A DNA stretch of 64,000 nt from Saprospiraceae bacterium (GTDB lineage: Bacteria; Bacteroidota; Bacteroidia; Chitinophagales; Saprospiraceae), in NCBI GenBank assembly GCA_020628645.1, contig JAHDES010000015.1, forward strand, positions 39,598 through 103,597. The letters run 5' to 3'. The stretch's first letter is position 1. The number at the start of each line of letters is the position of its first letter. Under the pieces are notes generated by a model. It was not told the DNA's origin. It was given only the letters and a program-made list of their open reading frames with translations, and did no database searches. This document shows, piece by piece, positions 7,673-18,081 of the stretch. Made by a program: the position numbers and the translations under genes.

Positions 7673-10597
7673 CTAATTCGTTCTTATTTGACTGGGCGCA
7701 ACACCAAATTCTTCGGTAAAATATCGAGAGAAGTGGGAAGAATGTTTAAAGCCGACTTCATAGGCAACTTGTGTGATAGGAAGCTCGGTGGTTTCTAAAA
7801 TTTCTTTTGCTTTTTGAAGACGAATCATTCGTACGACTAAGGAGGTGGACTTTCCCGTGAGTGCTTTTATCTTATTGTGGACTTGCGTACGACTCATTAA
7901 TAATGCTTTACACAATTGAGGAATACCAAAATTATCATTGTCAATATTTTTAATTACAATGTCTCGGACTTTTGTGATGAAATCATCTTCAATTGTTTTT
8001 TTAGCAACTTTTTTGCTGCTTTGAAAATTACTATAGCGTGCTTGTAATTTGCGGCGATTTTCTAAAAGATTGAATAAATTTAGACGTAATTCTTCCTTAT
8101 TGAACGGTTTGGCAAGATAAACATCTGCTCCTTGAGACAAACCTTTTAATTTGGATTCAATGTCTGCTCTTCCTGTTAATAATACAATTGGAATATGACT
8201 GCTTCGTTCATCTGTTTTTAACGTTTGACAAACATCAAATCCATCTCGAAGGGGCATCATTACATCACTTACAATTAAATCAGGAATTCGTTCGAGTGCT
8301 TGATCAATGCCTTCTTGCCCATTTTGGGCAAAGAAGAGTTGATAGTCATTTTTTAAACAAGCTTTAAGATAATGTGCTACATCTGCATTGTCTTCAATGA
8401 TTAATACAGAAGGCAAATCTGTTTGCTGAGGCACTATTTCTTCAGTAGAGGTAGCATTGTCTGTTGCAATAGGTGTTGAAGTGATAATAGAGTCACTATT
8501 CGTCTCAATTTCCTCATTGAAAGGAGCAAGATTAGAAATGGGGAGTTGTAAAGAAAAGGTTGTACCTTTTCCAACTTGGCTATCCACTTGGATGTTGCCA
8601 TTCATTAATTTGGTAAATTCTTTAACAATGGTTAATCCTATACCCGTACCACTTTGGGATTGGATAGCTGAATCTAGATGGGTATCTACTTGATAATATT
8701 GATCAAAAATATAAGCTAATTTTTCTTCGGGGATACCTTTACCTGTATCACTTACTGTAATCTCAATTTGTTTAGCCGAAACTTGTTTTACACCAAGGCT
8801 GATTTGACCATTTTCAGGGGTGAATTTAATGGCATTGGATAGTAGATTAGTAATGATACGGCCTAACTTATCGGCATCATAATCCATAATGATTGCTTCA
8901 TCTGGAGCTTGAAATTGAAGATTAATTTTTTTGGATTGTGCATAAGAATGAAAAGAATCTGTGAGATAACTCAAAAATCGAATAATATCGCCTTGATGTA
9001 GAAGCAGTGGCATTGCACCAGATTCGATTTTTCTTAAATCCAGCATTTGATTGACCAAATCTAATAATTGATTGGTATTGGATTTAATGATGTTTTTATT
9101 TTGATCATTCCCCTTCATCATATCCGTTAAGCCTGCAATCACAGTTAAAGGAGTACGAAATTCATGGGTGATGTTTGTATATAAATTAGTTTTTACTTTA
9201 TCTAAGTCTTGTAGTTTTTCATTGGCAGCATCGAGTTTTATCTTTTCTACTTCAATAATTTTTTTCTGTTGACGGGTGACGACAAATCGATTATAAATCA
9301 CGCCTCCCAATAATAAAGTCAATAACAAGCCTCCAAAGAGAAAATAGTTAATATTCCTTCGACGTTTATTTTCTGAAATTTGAATGGCTAATTGTGCTGC
9401 ATTTTCTATGCTATCTTGTATGGTTTTAAAACGGTATTCTTCTCGATAGAGATTTTGGGTGTTTTCTTCATTTTGTAAACTATCCGTGATTGTTTTTACG
9501 ATTTCGTAATTCTGTAATGCTTGATCGTAATTACCAACTTTTTTATACCCTTTATACAAGCAATCGCAAGCAGTTTGGCGGAGAGAAAAAGGCTCTATTC
9601 TTTCAGCTATTTGAAGGGCTTCTTTACAGAGGTTAATACCTTGTTGATACTTTTGTTGTGCGATATTAAATTCTCCAAATTGTGTAAGAAGGAAAAAAAG
9701 TCTGCGATTATTCTGTACTTGTCGAGCAGCATCTATACTTTTTGTATAATAAATTCTTGCTTTTGAGAATTCTTGTTTTTTAACGGCCCAATTGGCTAGG
9801 GCTTCATACGCCATACCAATCCCTAAAGTGTAATTATTGGATTGGCTAATGGATAATGCTTCGCTGGCTTTCTCAAAAGCTTTGTCTAATTCATTAATTA
9901 AGACATAATTATTACTAATATTGGTAAGATTGATAACCATATTGAGCGGAGAACTACCATCTCTTTGTCGAATGGCTAGACTTCGTTCATAATAGTTGAG
10001 CGCTTTTTCTGTTTCGCCTTGCTTTTCAAACAACAATCCAATATTATTAACTATGGCGGCTTCTGCATATTTTTTCTCTACATCTTGTTGAATATCTAAG
10101 CATTGATGATAATAATAAATGGCTTTTTTATAATCATTAAGGTTTGTATAAACATTGCCTATATCGTTTAATACAGCTATTGATTGTCGAATATTATGGA
10201 GCTCTTTAAATATTTGAAGGGCTTTAGTTGAATTTTCAATGGCTTTATCATATTGATCTTTGGCGATATATACTTTTCCTAATAAACTATGCGCTCTTCC
10301 TTTTTCATATAAAATATCTTTTTTTTCTGCCTCCCTCTGATGCATTTGTGCAAAATATAGTGCAGAATCAGGCTGCGAATCCAGATAACCATAATAGGCT
10401 ACTCCATACAAGGCTTTGAAACGAAAGGTATCGAGACGGGTCTCATCATGCCAAACGGACCACAATGAATCAATGTTAACTTGTGCAATTCCCCAGATCG
10501 GTAAAAAAATAAGAAGTATACAACAACTAAGGTGCTTCAAAAGAACTAATTTAGTTAATGACGTAAGTAAAGTAGTTGGAAAAGAATCCTTTTCCAA
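7673..10597 (-). CDS. Hybrid two-component sensor kinase/response regulator with TPR sensor and AraC output
   Basis: This is a 974-residue one-protein signalling chain. A signal-like N-terminus (about 1-39) is followed by TPR repeats in the periplasmic sensor (about 85-330) and a transmembrane helix near 410-430 (FLFGGLLLTLLLGGVIY). A histidine kinase follows, with H-box NITHEFRTPLTVIAG near 478, ATPase motifs LLSNAIKFTP, DTGKGIPEE and GTGIGL, then a receiver domain (VLIIEDNADV, phospho-acceptor in DLIVSDVMMP). The output is a C-terminal AraC helix-turn-helix (about 875-970, VAYEVGFKHSSHFSRYF). The sensor here is TPR and not the usual propeller/Y_Y_Y. It probably controls nearby surface-protein genes, but that is inference from position only. 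Confidence 0.92.
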   Translation of the reverse strand: MEKDSFPTTLLTSLTKLVLLKHLSCCILLIFLPIWGIAQVNIDSLWSVWHDETRLDTFRFKALYGVAYYGYLDSQPDSALYFAQMHQREAEKKDILYEKGRAHSLLGKVYIAKDQYDKAIENSTKALQIFKELHNIRQSIAVLNDIGNVYTNLNDYKKAIYYYHQCLDIQQDVEKKYAEAAIVNNIGLLFEKQGETEKALNYYERSLAIRQRDGSSPLNMVINLTNISNNYVLINELDKAFEKASEALSISQSNNYTLGIGMAYEALANWAVKKQEFSKARIYYTKSIDAARQVQNNRRLFFLLTQFGEFNIAQQKYQQGINLCKEALQIAERIEPFSLRQTACDCLYKGYKKVGNYDQALQNYEIVKTITDSLQNEENTQNLYREEYRFKTIQDSIENAAQLAIQISENKRRRNINYFLFGGLLLTLLLGGVIYNRFVVTRQQKKIIEVEKIKLDAANEKLQDLDKVKTNLYTNITHEFRTPLTVIAGLTDMMKGNDQNKNIIKSNTNQLLDLVNQMLDLRKIESGAMPLLLHQGDIIRFLSYLTDSFHSYAQSKKINLQFQAPDEAIIMDYDADKLGRIITNLLSNAIKFTPENGQISLGVKQVSAKQIEITVSDTGKGIPEEKLAYIFDQYYQVDTHLDSAIQSQSGTGIGLTIVKEFTKLMNGNIQVDSQVGKGTTFSLQLPISNLAPFNEEIETNSDSIITSTPIATDNATSTEEIVPQQTDLPSVLIIEDNADVAHYLKACLKNDYQLFFAQNGQEGIDQALERIPDLIVSDVMMPLRDGFDVCQTLKTDERSSHIPIVLLTGRADIESKLKGLSQGADVYLAKPFNKEELRLNLFNLLENRRKLQARYSNFQSSKKVAKKTIEDDFITKVRDIVIKNIDNDNFGIPQLCKALLMSRTQVHNKIKALTGKSTSLVVRMIRLQKAKEILETTELPITQVAYEVGFKHSSHFSRYFTEEFGVAPSQIRTN

Positions 10598-10740
10598 AGT
10601 TGAATTACAGTAGGTTGGGTATACTTAAGACAGTTTTAGTAGAAAATGTCTTACCGAAAGATATTTCAAATATAAATGATAGTATAAGGTAAAGCAAATT
10701 CTTCTGCTTGGATTATTAAACGATTTATAAAAGGTAAAAC

Positions 10741-10776
10741 AAAAAGCCCCCAATTCTGTCACAAAGAATTGGGGGC
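10741..10776 (-). terminator. Strong intrinsic terminator after the dockerin/cohesin protein gene
   Basis: A 12-bp stem (GCCCCCAATTCT with AGAATTGGGGGC) is followed on the minus strand by TTTTTGTTTT. It starts about 20 bases after the stop codon at 10796. Confidence 0.9.
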
Positions 10777-10795
10777 GAATAGAGAGGTTTAGTAA

Positions 10796-13700
10796 TTAAT
10801 GTTTTATAAGTCGTATACTTTCTTGAGTGTTGTTGCTTTCAATCTGCAAGAGGTAAACCCCATTGGGTAGATCATTTATATTCCATTGATAGTTATCTAA
10901 ATTTTTGGTAACACACTCTTCAATTAATTGTCCTTGAATCGTATATAAACGAAGCGTCGTTTTGGCACTATTTGTTTGTGTACTGGAAATGATAAATTCT
11001 TCTTGTACAGGATTGGGAAATATCTTTATAGAAGAAGCAAAATTACTTAACTCATTGGTAGATGTACTGGTATTAAATAGCAATTCTATATCGCGGCGTT
11101 CCCCCATTTTATTATAGGCAATAGCCTCTGTATACCTAGAATTTATAGCTAGAATATCACTTAAATAAGTGTTTTCAAGTGCTGTAAAATTTAAACTAAA
11201 TAAAACCTCATCTGCTGCAAGACCTTCTTCATAATAATTATTCCAAAGTGTTGTAATGATACCTTCATCTAAAAAGTGTGTACCAAAATTATCACTTCCC
11301 ATAAAAGCTAAGTTTCCTGGAATGATTTCATTTAAATGTAGTTTAGTAGGGTCAAATTGAATACTCATTTGATACCCTAAAAAATTGCTTGCGTCTGCAA
11401 GTGTAAAATCTACGGTGAAATTTTCATCAGCAGAGAGCATTTGATCTTGTACCACAAATTGAAGTGGAGTATTGGATGAACGTTCGGAGGATTCACCCAT
11501 AAAATTAGGAACTGCACTAGCATTCACATCACCATATTTAAAGGCATTAAAACCTCGCGTCATCGTAACTGTACCATCGGCTGCAATAGGAATAGTATCA
11601 GCTTTTGGATAGATTTCTCCTAGTGGAGAATCAGGATTCTCAAATTCATAATCAGACCGCACAAAACCCCAACTATCACCAGAGGGTAATTCCTGAATAA
11701 CATACAATATCAGGGCTCGTAAAATCGCTAAATCTTGAATAGAAATACTATTATTTTGACTTACATCGGCTGCTAATTTCGCATAAGGATTATCTAGTTT
11801 TTTTATATTTAAAAGGTGTTGACCCATTAATACCATATCATAAGTACTAACACCATTGGCAAAATTACGGCTAGATTTAGGGCTTAATTCTATAAAGGAA
11901 TAACCTTTTAATACACTGTTGAGTGGAAGATTATAACAATTGTTTGTGCCAATACTTTCTATAAATACAGGAGGAAATCCCGACAAGTTTAAATTATATT
12001 GGATGTCCTCCAATGGAAGATTCATTGCTAAATTGGGGTCACCCCATATTAAAGGACATATTAAATCATGGGCAATGTAAGGAATAGGATTTCCTATCGT
12101 GAGATTGGCTAAACAGATTTGTGTATTTCCTGCTTCATCTGTAATTTCTATGGCTAAAACATGACTACTTTCGGTGTTGTCAAGTGTGAGACTATTGGTA
12201 TAAGTATGTGTGGGTAATAGAAAAGAACCGATTACTGCATTATTAGCTAGATAGCTACTATCTGTACAATTATCGCTAATAAGCTCGATAAAATCACTTG
12301 GGAATAACTCAATGGTTGCAACAGTTTCATCATATTCCAAGAACAAATCATTACAACTTATGGTAGGGGCTTCATTATCTTTAATTTCAAATAGATAATC
12401 ACAAATGATACTATTTCCACAAGCATCTGTAGCTGTAAAATAAATACGATGTGTACCTAAAATATAAATATCACTGGCATCATTATCAAATTCGATTTGA
12501 TCTATTCCACCATCATCATAAAAATCAATTTCATATTGGTAACTAATAGTAGGATCGGCACAACTTGGAGCTATAGCAATTTGATGCATACTGGCAAAAC
12601 CTTCACAAGTACCTGCTTCGACGGGAAAACTCCTATTCCAACAACTTTCTTGGAAGAATATGGGTTGAGTACTACCTGTAACATTTAGCTGCACTCCCAT
12701 TAATTCTAAATTTCCATTGTAGGCTTCTGTAGGAAATAGAACGGCGTCATTCGATTGATCGTATAAACCAATGGCTTCTAAAAGAGGGCCTGATTGTAGG
12801 GCAACAAAAGAAAATTCCATTAACGACTGAGTTTCAGAAAGATTATCTGCTATAGAAGTAATACTATTGGCAGAAACGAGGAGTAAACCATCTTCGACTA
12901 AGTTGCTAATTGGAAAAAATCCAATAGATTGATTTAAATTTATTTGTTCTATAAATTCAAGTGCAGTTGTATCATAGGATAAACCAAACTGGAATCCCAA
13001 AATATCTATATAATTAGGAGAATAAAAACTAACGTTTACGGTATCTCCAATTTCATATTCTCGTTCTGGGATTGTGAAATCAAGGGTGTTGGTGTTAATT
13101 GGACTATTTCCGCTTACATCGCCTGTTTTAAGGGCTGTATAATCATATGTATGAATATTATTATTGGTGGAGATGTTAATGCTAGTTGAATTGAGGTCAT
13201 CTTGAAAAAAACGCCAACTTTCTTGACTAGGAAAATCGTCTATAATGTATAATTGCAATTGTCGAGATTGAACGACATCAAAAGTCGTGATTTTTCCATC
13301 GTTATTGACATCAGCCGCAAGTAATTGATAAAAATTTGTAAAGGTTTCTTCACCTAAAATATGTCGAGAGGTGGCAATCAAATCTTTTACAGTAATTCCT
13401 GCTCTTGGATCGTCCATATAGGTGATAGCAGGGATGTAGTTTCCATAACCCACACAATCAAACTGATAATTTCCTAATTCATCTGTATATGCCTCTAATG
13501 CAGAAATATTATTCAAGCTCATTACTGCATTCTCTAAAGGAATATTATTCCAAGTGCTAATATTACCCGTGAGTGGTGTTCCGTTGCAAGGAAGGCAGTT
13601 ATTATTGTTGTCTTGAACAATGATGTAGGTGGTACAATAATCACTATTTCCTGCTTCGTCTTCTACCCATATTTCAACGATTTGTGTTCCTAAATCGGAG

Positions 13701-13978
13701 CAACAAATAATGATACTATCTTGTGGCGGTTCAGTGTCTCCTTCTCGTCTAATTTTCACACTATTTTCTACATATTCATTGGAAGAACAATCATCGAATG
13801 CCTCTTTTAGTAAATCTTTTGCAAAAATTTCTATACAATTGGGGGTTATATTTTCTATTGAAATTCCATTTAAGCAAACAGGAGTCGGATTAATGGTATC
13901 ATTGGTACAATCTTGTGCCAATACATTTGTAGTTGTAATAAGAAGGGCAAAAAGGATATATTTATATAAAATGTTCAT
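10796..13978 (-). CDS. T9SS-secreted multidomain protein with dockerin-like and cohesin-like modules
   Basis: This 1060-residue protein has a signal peptide (about 1-22, ending VLAQ). HYR/Ig-like segments come first. Two dockerin-type stretches contain Ca-binding DVNNDGKITTFDVVQSRQL (about 220) and DVSQNNSISIQDLAILRAL (about 750), each preceded by a GYGNYIPAITY- or GYSFIEL-type segment. Cohesin-like domains (GFQFGLSYDTTALEF; GYQMSIQFDPTKLHL) follow each. The C-terminus is a T9SS type A tail (FPNPVQEEFIIS to the final SIRLIKH). It is the second gene of a pair, 33 bases after the 14012-16186 gene on the same strand, so the two are probably one operon. Having both dockerin- and cohesin-like modules suggests a self-assembling surface structure, but binding is not demonstrated. 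Confidence 0.8.
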   Translation of the reverse strand: MNILYKYILFALLITTTNVLAQDCTNDTINPTPVCLNGISIENITPNCIEIFAKDLLKEAFDDCSSNEYVENSVKIRREGDTEPPQDSIIICCSDLGTQIVEIWVEDEAGNSDYCTTYIIVQDNNNNCLPCNGTPLTGNISTWNNIPLENAVMSLNNISALEAYTDELGNYQFDCVGYGNYIPAITYMDDPRAGITVKDLIATSRHILGEETFTNFYQLLAADVNNDGKITTFDVVQSRQLQLYIIDDFPSQESWRFFQDDLNSTSINISTNNNIHTYDYTALKTGDVSGNSPINTNTLDFTIPEREYEIGDTVNVSFYSPNYIDILGFQFGLSYDTTALEFIEQINLNQSIGFFPISNLVEDGLLLVSANSITSIADNLSETQSLMEFSFVALQSGPLLEAIGLYDQSNDAVLFPTEAYNGNLELMGVQLNVTGSTQPIFFQESCWNRSFPVEAGTCEGFASMHQIAIAPSCADPTISYQYEIDFYDDGGIDQIEFDNDASDIYILGTHRIYFTATDACGNSIICDYLFEIKDNEAPTISCNDLFLEYDETVATIELFPSDFIELISDNCTDSSYLANNAVIGSFLLPTHTYTNSLTLDNTESSHVLAIEITDEAGNTQICLANLTIGNPIPYIAHDLICPLIWGDPNLAMNLPLEDIQYNLNLSGFPPVFIESIGTNNCYNLPLNSVLKGYSFIELSPKSSRNFANGVSTYDMVLMGQHLLNIKKLDNPYAKLAADVSQNNSISIQDLAILRALILYVIQELPSGDSWGFVRSDYEFENPDSPLGEIYPKADTIPIAADGTVTMTRGFNAFKYGDVNASAVPNFMGESSERSSNTPLQFVVQDQMLSADENFTVDFTLADASNFLGYQMSIQFDPTKLHLNEIIPGNLAFMGSDNFGTHFLDEGIITTLWNNYYEEGLAADEVLFSLNFTALENTYLSDILAINSRYTEAIAYNKMGERRDIELLFNTSTSTNELSNFASSIKIFPNPVQEEFIISSTQTNSAKTTLRLYTIQGQLIEECVTKNLDNYQWNINDLPNGVYLLQIESNNTQESIRLIKH

Positions 13979-14011
13979 AATTCATTCATTGAAGGTATTC
14001 AAAAATGGGAT

Positions 14012-16186
14012 TTATTGAGCGAGTAATTTACCATTGTATAAAAGCTGTTGTTGCTTCCTGATTTCAAAGAAATAAATACCTTTTGCCAAATTGGTGGTAT
14101 ACCATTCGAGCTGTCGTTCTTTGAAATTAGTTTGGTAAACGATTTGACCATTTATATCATAAATGAAAAGATGAAGATTTTGAATACCTATTTCTTCGGG
14201 CAGTTCAAAATTGGTCTTTGTGGTGAATGGATTTGGATATACATTTAATGGATCTTGAGTTATTATAGGATCAAGTGAAGTATACACACTTACAAAATCT
14301 CTTCCAATACGATGTATTGTTGTATTGGTAATAATCGGCTCATTGAAATCAAAATAAATAGCGGCGTTGTTTTCTATGCTTGTTCCGACTTGGTTATCAA
14401 AATTTTGTTGAATATTAAAACGTACAAATCCATGTGATTCGGCTTCATTGGTGGTGCTATCAGGGAGTAGAATATTGTCAAAATAAAAACTAACTACTTG
14501 ATCTTCTATCGTATATCGCATGGGATGACTGTATGATTTTATACGTAAAGAAGATGCATTTAAATAAGATGTCAACGTATCACGTACTACGATATTGAAG
14601 GCAGTGTCCGTACCTGTATTTTGAAAACGAATAAGATAATCCAAAGGTGTTATTTCATCAATGTAATGCATATCACCATATCCTTTGGGAAAGCCTTGCT
14701 TATCATTAGGATCGTACGACCCTATATTTTCACGACAATCCAAATCTTGATAAGGAACATCTACTCCAGCAGGAAACTGAAGGACATAGCCTGTACTGAT
14801 TTCTCCTAAATCGTTTGTACTACATCCTTCTATAGCTATGCTTCTTGTTCCTGGATAGGGATGATACTCTACTTGATCAGCTTCAAGTCGATAAGTAGAA
14901 CCGTTGGCTGGTACCCGAACAGTTAGGGCTTTGCCCGCAGGCAGTTGAAATGCGGTCTCCGTACGCATAATTACATCATCCTCAATGATGACATACACGC
15001 TATTTTCGAGCATATCGCCAGTTCCATTGTTCCAAATGTAAAAGACTAATGAATCTTCTTGGCATTCTGCATCCAGTTCGATATTTGCGCCTGACCATAG
15101 TGGGGGAGGGGTTCCGCAAGGCTCATGCGGATAAATAATAGCTTCTGTACAATGTGTTTGCCCTAAAATGGTATTTTCACAATCTAAATAAGCACGTATT
15201 TTAAATGATTTACTTTCATAAGGAAGTACTGCTACATCAAATCGTAATAAATTACCGTCTATTTGAGTGGGAGTAATGGATGAAGATACATAGGTTAGAT
15301 AGGGATCAAGTTCTACCTCAATATAGGCATTTTCAGAAGGTATTGTTCCTGTATTTTGATAGTTTATAGTGTAAAAATTATCAAAACATCGACGAAGAAA
15401 GGGCGTTTCTACATCTACTTCTAATTGAGCGCATGCTATAGTTGCAGTACTACCAAGATGCTGTGTAAAAATGGACTCCCCCACATCAACTGTAAAGCTA
15501 TCTTCACACCCTTCCCAAAGTTCATTGGGTGGTATAAGTCGAAGTGTATGGATTCCTTGCGGAACATAAAATACATATCTACCATCAGTATTTGTACTAT
15601 AAATTTGACCGCCGTCTAACTCAACTTGCCATCCCGAAAGCTGTAATTCTGTAGAATCATAGCTACAATTCATATTTTCATCAAAATAGACATGACCAAC
15701 AATATAAGAGGTATTTATATTGATCCCATTTTGAATGTCGATGGGGATGATCTCAAAATCTTCATCTATCAATTCGATATGCGTTGGAAAGTTACTAAGT
15801 TGAACATCTGAAGGATTAGCAGATTGTACTTTAAAATTAATGGTAAGGAGAACCGTCGATTCATTATTTAAAACAATCGATTCAGCGGTAAGAGATGAAT
15901 AATACAAGGCTAACATTCCTTCTTCGAGATCATTAACATATACATAGGGTAGTATTCCTATACTCTCGTTTGGAATGATCTCCGTATAAATAAGTTCTTC
16001 AGGATTCCAATTTAGGGATAATTGAAACCCAAGCAGGTTATTAATATTATCTACCGTTATAGTAGCAAAGGCTTCATTGTCGTTGTAAGTAGTGCTAACA
16101 TTAATAGTAGCTTGTGCTTGCGAACTGATCGTACCAAATATAAGTAAATACGAACAACAGATTAATTTAAAGATAATGTCTTTCAT
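14012..16186 (-). CDS. T9SS-secreted protein with N-terminal cohesin-like and DUF11-like domains
   Basis: This 724-residue protein has a signal peptide (1-25, ending SSQAQ). Residues about 27-160 form a cohesin-like beta domain (LLGFQLSLNWNPEELIY). A SdrD/B-like module follows (GHVYFDENMNCSYDSTELQL). DUF11-like repeats found in bacterial surface proteins come next (YTINYQNTGTIPSENAYIEV; YLIRFQNTGTDTAFNIVVRD). The protein ends with a T9SS type A tail (VYPNPFTTKTNFELPE ... NGKLLAQ). It is the first gene of the pair with 10796-13978. The start at 16186 gives a good signal peptide. Confidence 0.8.
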   Translation of the reverse strand: MKDIIFKLICCSYLLIFGTISSQAQATINVSTTYNDNEAFATITVDNINNLLGFQLSLNWNPEELIYTEIIPNESIGILPYVYVNDLEEGMLALYYSSLTAESIVLNNESTVLLTINFKVQSANPSDVQLSNFPTHIELIDEDFEIIPIDIQNGININTSYIVGHVYFDENMNCSYDSTELQLSGWQVELDGGQIYSTNTDGRYVFYVPQGIHTLRLIPPNELWEGCEDSFTVDVGESIFTQHLGSTATIACAQLEVDVETPFLRRCFDNFYTINYQNTGTIPSENAYIEVELDPYLTYVSSSITPTQIDGNLLRFDVAVLPYESKSFKIRAYLDCENTILGQTHCTEAIIYPHEPCGTPPPLWSGANIELDAECQEDSLVFYIWNNGTGDMLENSVYVIIEDDVIMRTETAFQLPAGKALTVRVPANGSTYRLEADQVEYHPYPGTRSIAIEGCSTNDLGEISTGYVLQFPAGVDVPYQDLDCRENIGSYDPNDKQGFPKGYGDMHYIDEITPLDYLIRFQNTGTDTAFNIVVRDTLTSYLNASSLRIKSYSHPMRYTIEDQVVSFYFDNILLPDSTTNEAESHGFVRFNIQQNFDNQVGTSIENNAAIYFDFNEPIITNTTIHRIGRDFVSVYTSLDPIITQDPLNVYPNPFTTKTNFELPEEIGIQNLHLFIYDINGQIVYQTNFKERQLEWYTTNLAKGIYFFEIRKQQQLLYNGKLLAQ

Positions 16187-16435
16187 GGGACGGGCGTTGG
16201 GTGTTTATAAAATAAAATCTATAAGGTGTAACCGTCTATTTTGCTTTAAAAAAGGTTTATTTCAATTGAAATCACTTTTTATGTTTACGATACTACAAAT
16301 ATGAAGGCTTTACATGGGCTATACAAAGACAAGTTTGAAGAATTGTAATCAATATTTGTTGTTTATATTGTTTTTTATGCTGATTTACAGTATATTATGA
16401 AAGTGTTTGTAGTCTAAATATAGATTTATAGTAAT

Positions 16436-17848
16436 ATGAAAAAGAGTCCCAATAGCCTGCTTTTTGATTTATTGTCCACTTTTTCTAATAAAGAATGGAA
16501 TTCCTTTAGTCAATTTGTACAATCTCCCTTCTTCAATCAACAGGAAGACCTTGTTCACTTATTGGCATATTTGAGGGGATGTATACTTGATTTAAAACAG
16601 TTTCCAACTAAAAAAGGGATTGCTAAACATATTTTTAAGAATGTGGCTATTGAAGATGTGCGCATTCGGGTTTTGATGAGCCAATTGTATCAATTAGCAG
16701 AAGAATTTTTATGGTATGAAAAGAAAAAGAAGAATTCTTTAGAAAAGAAATATCAGTTGCTACAAATTTATTACAACCGTAAATTAGAACGTCATGCAAT
16801 ACGCACCCAACGCAAATTAGAAAAGCAAATGGAAGCAACTAGAATCCAAGATGCTTCCTATTTCCAAGCTTGTTATCAATTTCAAAATACTAGCTTACAA
16901 CAAGCCACACAAGAAAAACGAACAACAGCACTAGAAGCACAGGAAGTTTCCGATAGTTTAGATACAGCCTTTATCGCTGAGAAATTACGGCAGACCTGTC
17001 TTATTCTTTCCCACCAAAATGTGTACAATACAACATATGATTTTGGTTTTTTACCTACATTGTTACTTTACATAGAGCAAAAAAAACTTTTACAAATACC
17101 TGCAATAGCTATTTATTACTACAGCTATTTTTTGATGACCCAACCTGACGACGATGCTAATTTTTTGAAACTAAAATCTACCATTTTAGCCGAAGGACAT
17201 CGTTTTCCAGATGGAGAATTGCGTGATATTTACCTGATTACCATCAATTTTTGTATCCGAAAATATAATACAGGAAGTGATTTACATGGTATAGAACTAT
17301 ATGAACTGTATAAAGAAGGTTTAGAAAAAGGCTTTCTTTTTTCCAAAGGACAACTATCTCCTTTTACTTATCGAAACATTACTACTATGGCATTGATTGC
17401 CAAAGAATATGAATGGGCAATATATTTCTTAGAGCATTATAAACGATTTTTAGACAAAAAACATCGCCAAGATGCCTATGCATTTAATAAAGCGCGTTTA
17501 CTCTATGAACAAAATGCCTTTGATGAAGCTTTAATCTTACTCCAAAAAGCTGATTATAAAGACCTATTGATGACGCTTTCTGCAAAAACTGTTCAACTCA
17601 AAATTTATTATGAATTAGCAGAAGATGAATTACTAGATGCACATATTGAAGCCATGCAAATTTATGTCAGGCGTAAGCGTATTATGAGCTACCACAAAGA
17701 GGCGTATAAGAATTTTCTTCGTTTTGCAAAGAAGATTTTAGAATTACCTTATTATGAAAAAGTAGCTCGTAAAAATATTGAGACTGCCATTCACGATACT
17801 TCCACACTTGCTGAACGTACGTGGTTACTCAAAATTTTGAAGGAATGA
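16436..17848 (+). CDS. Unrecognised all-helical cytoplasmic protein
   Basis: The protein has 470 residues with no signal peptide and no membrane segment. It is rich in Leu, Lys, Glu, Tyr and Gln, and appears to be an array of paired helices reminiscent of TPR or other solenoids (AFDEALILLQKADYKDL near 360-375). I do not recognise a family. The opening SPNSLLFDLLSTFSNKEWNS looks like a small folded cap. It is transcribed divergently from the T9SS pair across a 249-base gap. The ATG at 16436 follows an AT-rich leader. Codon use looks like the neighbours. It could be a scaffold or regulator, but nothing visible decides this. Confidence 0.7.
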   Translation: MKKSPNSLLFDLLSTFSNKEWNSFSQFVQSPFFNQQEDLVHLLAYLRGCILDLKQFPTKKGIAKHIFKNVAIEDVRIRVLMSQLYQLAEEFLWYEKKKKNSLEKKYQLLQIYYNRKLERHAIRTQRKLEKQMEATRIQDASYFQACYQFQNTSLQQATQEKRTTALEAQEVSDSLDTAFIAEKLRQTCLILSHQNVYNTTYDFGFLPTLLLYIEQKKLLQIPAIAIYYYSYFLMTQPDDDANFLKLKSTILAEGHRFPDGELRDIYLITINFCIRKYNTGSDLHGIELYELYKEGLEKGFLFSKGQLSPFTYRNITTMALIAKEYEWAIYFLEHYKRFLDKKHRQDAYAFNKARLLYEQNAFDEALILLQKADYKDLLMTLSAKTVQLKIYYELAEDELLDAHIEAMQIYVRRKRIMSYHKEAYKNFLRFAKKILELPYYEKVARKNIETAIHDTSTLAERTWLLKILKE

Positions 17849-18081
17849 ACTTTATAGTGGAGGTTTTCTCAGTGTTTTTCATATTTGATAATAAATTATG
17901 TAATATTTTTCATTTATTTAAAGTGTTTAAGTAGAATGGCATACATATTGATAAATATTAGCTTGTTTGTGATTGTGTTCTAAATATTAATTCACAATAA
18001 TCACACAATTAATACATAGTGCACAATTAGTAAAGCTAGATACTATTAAATTAAATAACACTATTTAATACACTAAGCACT

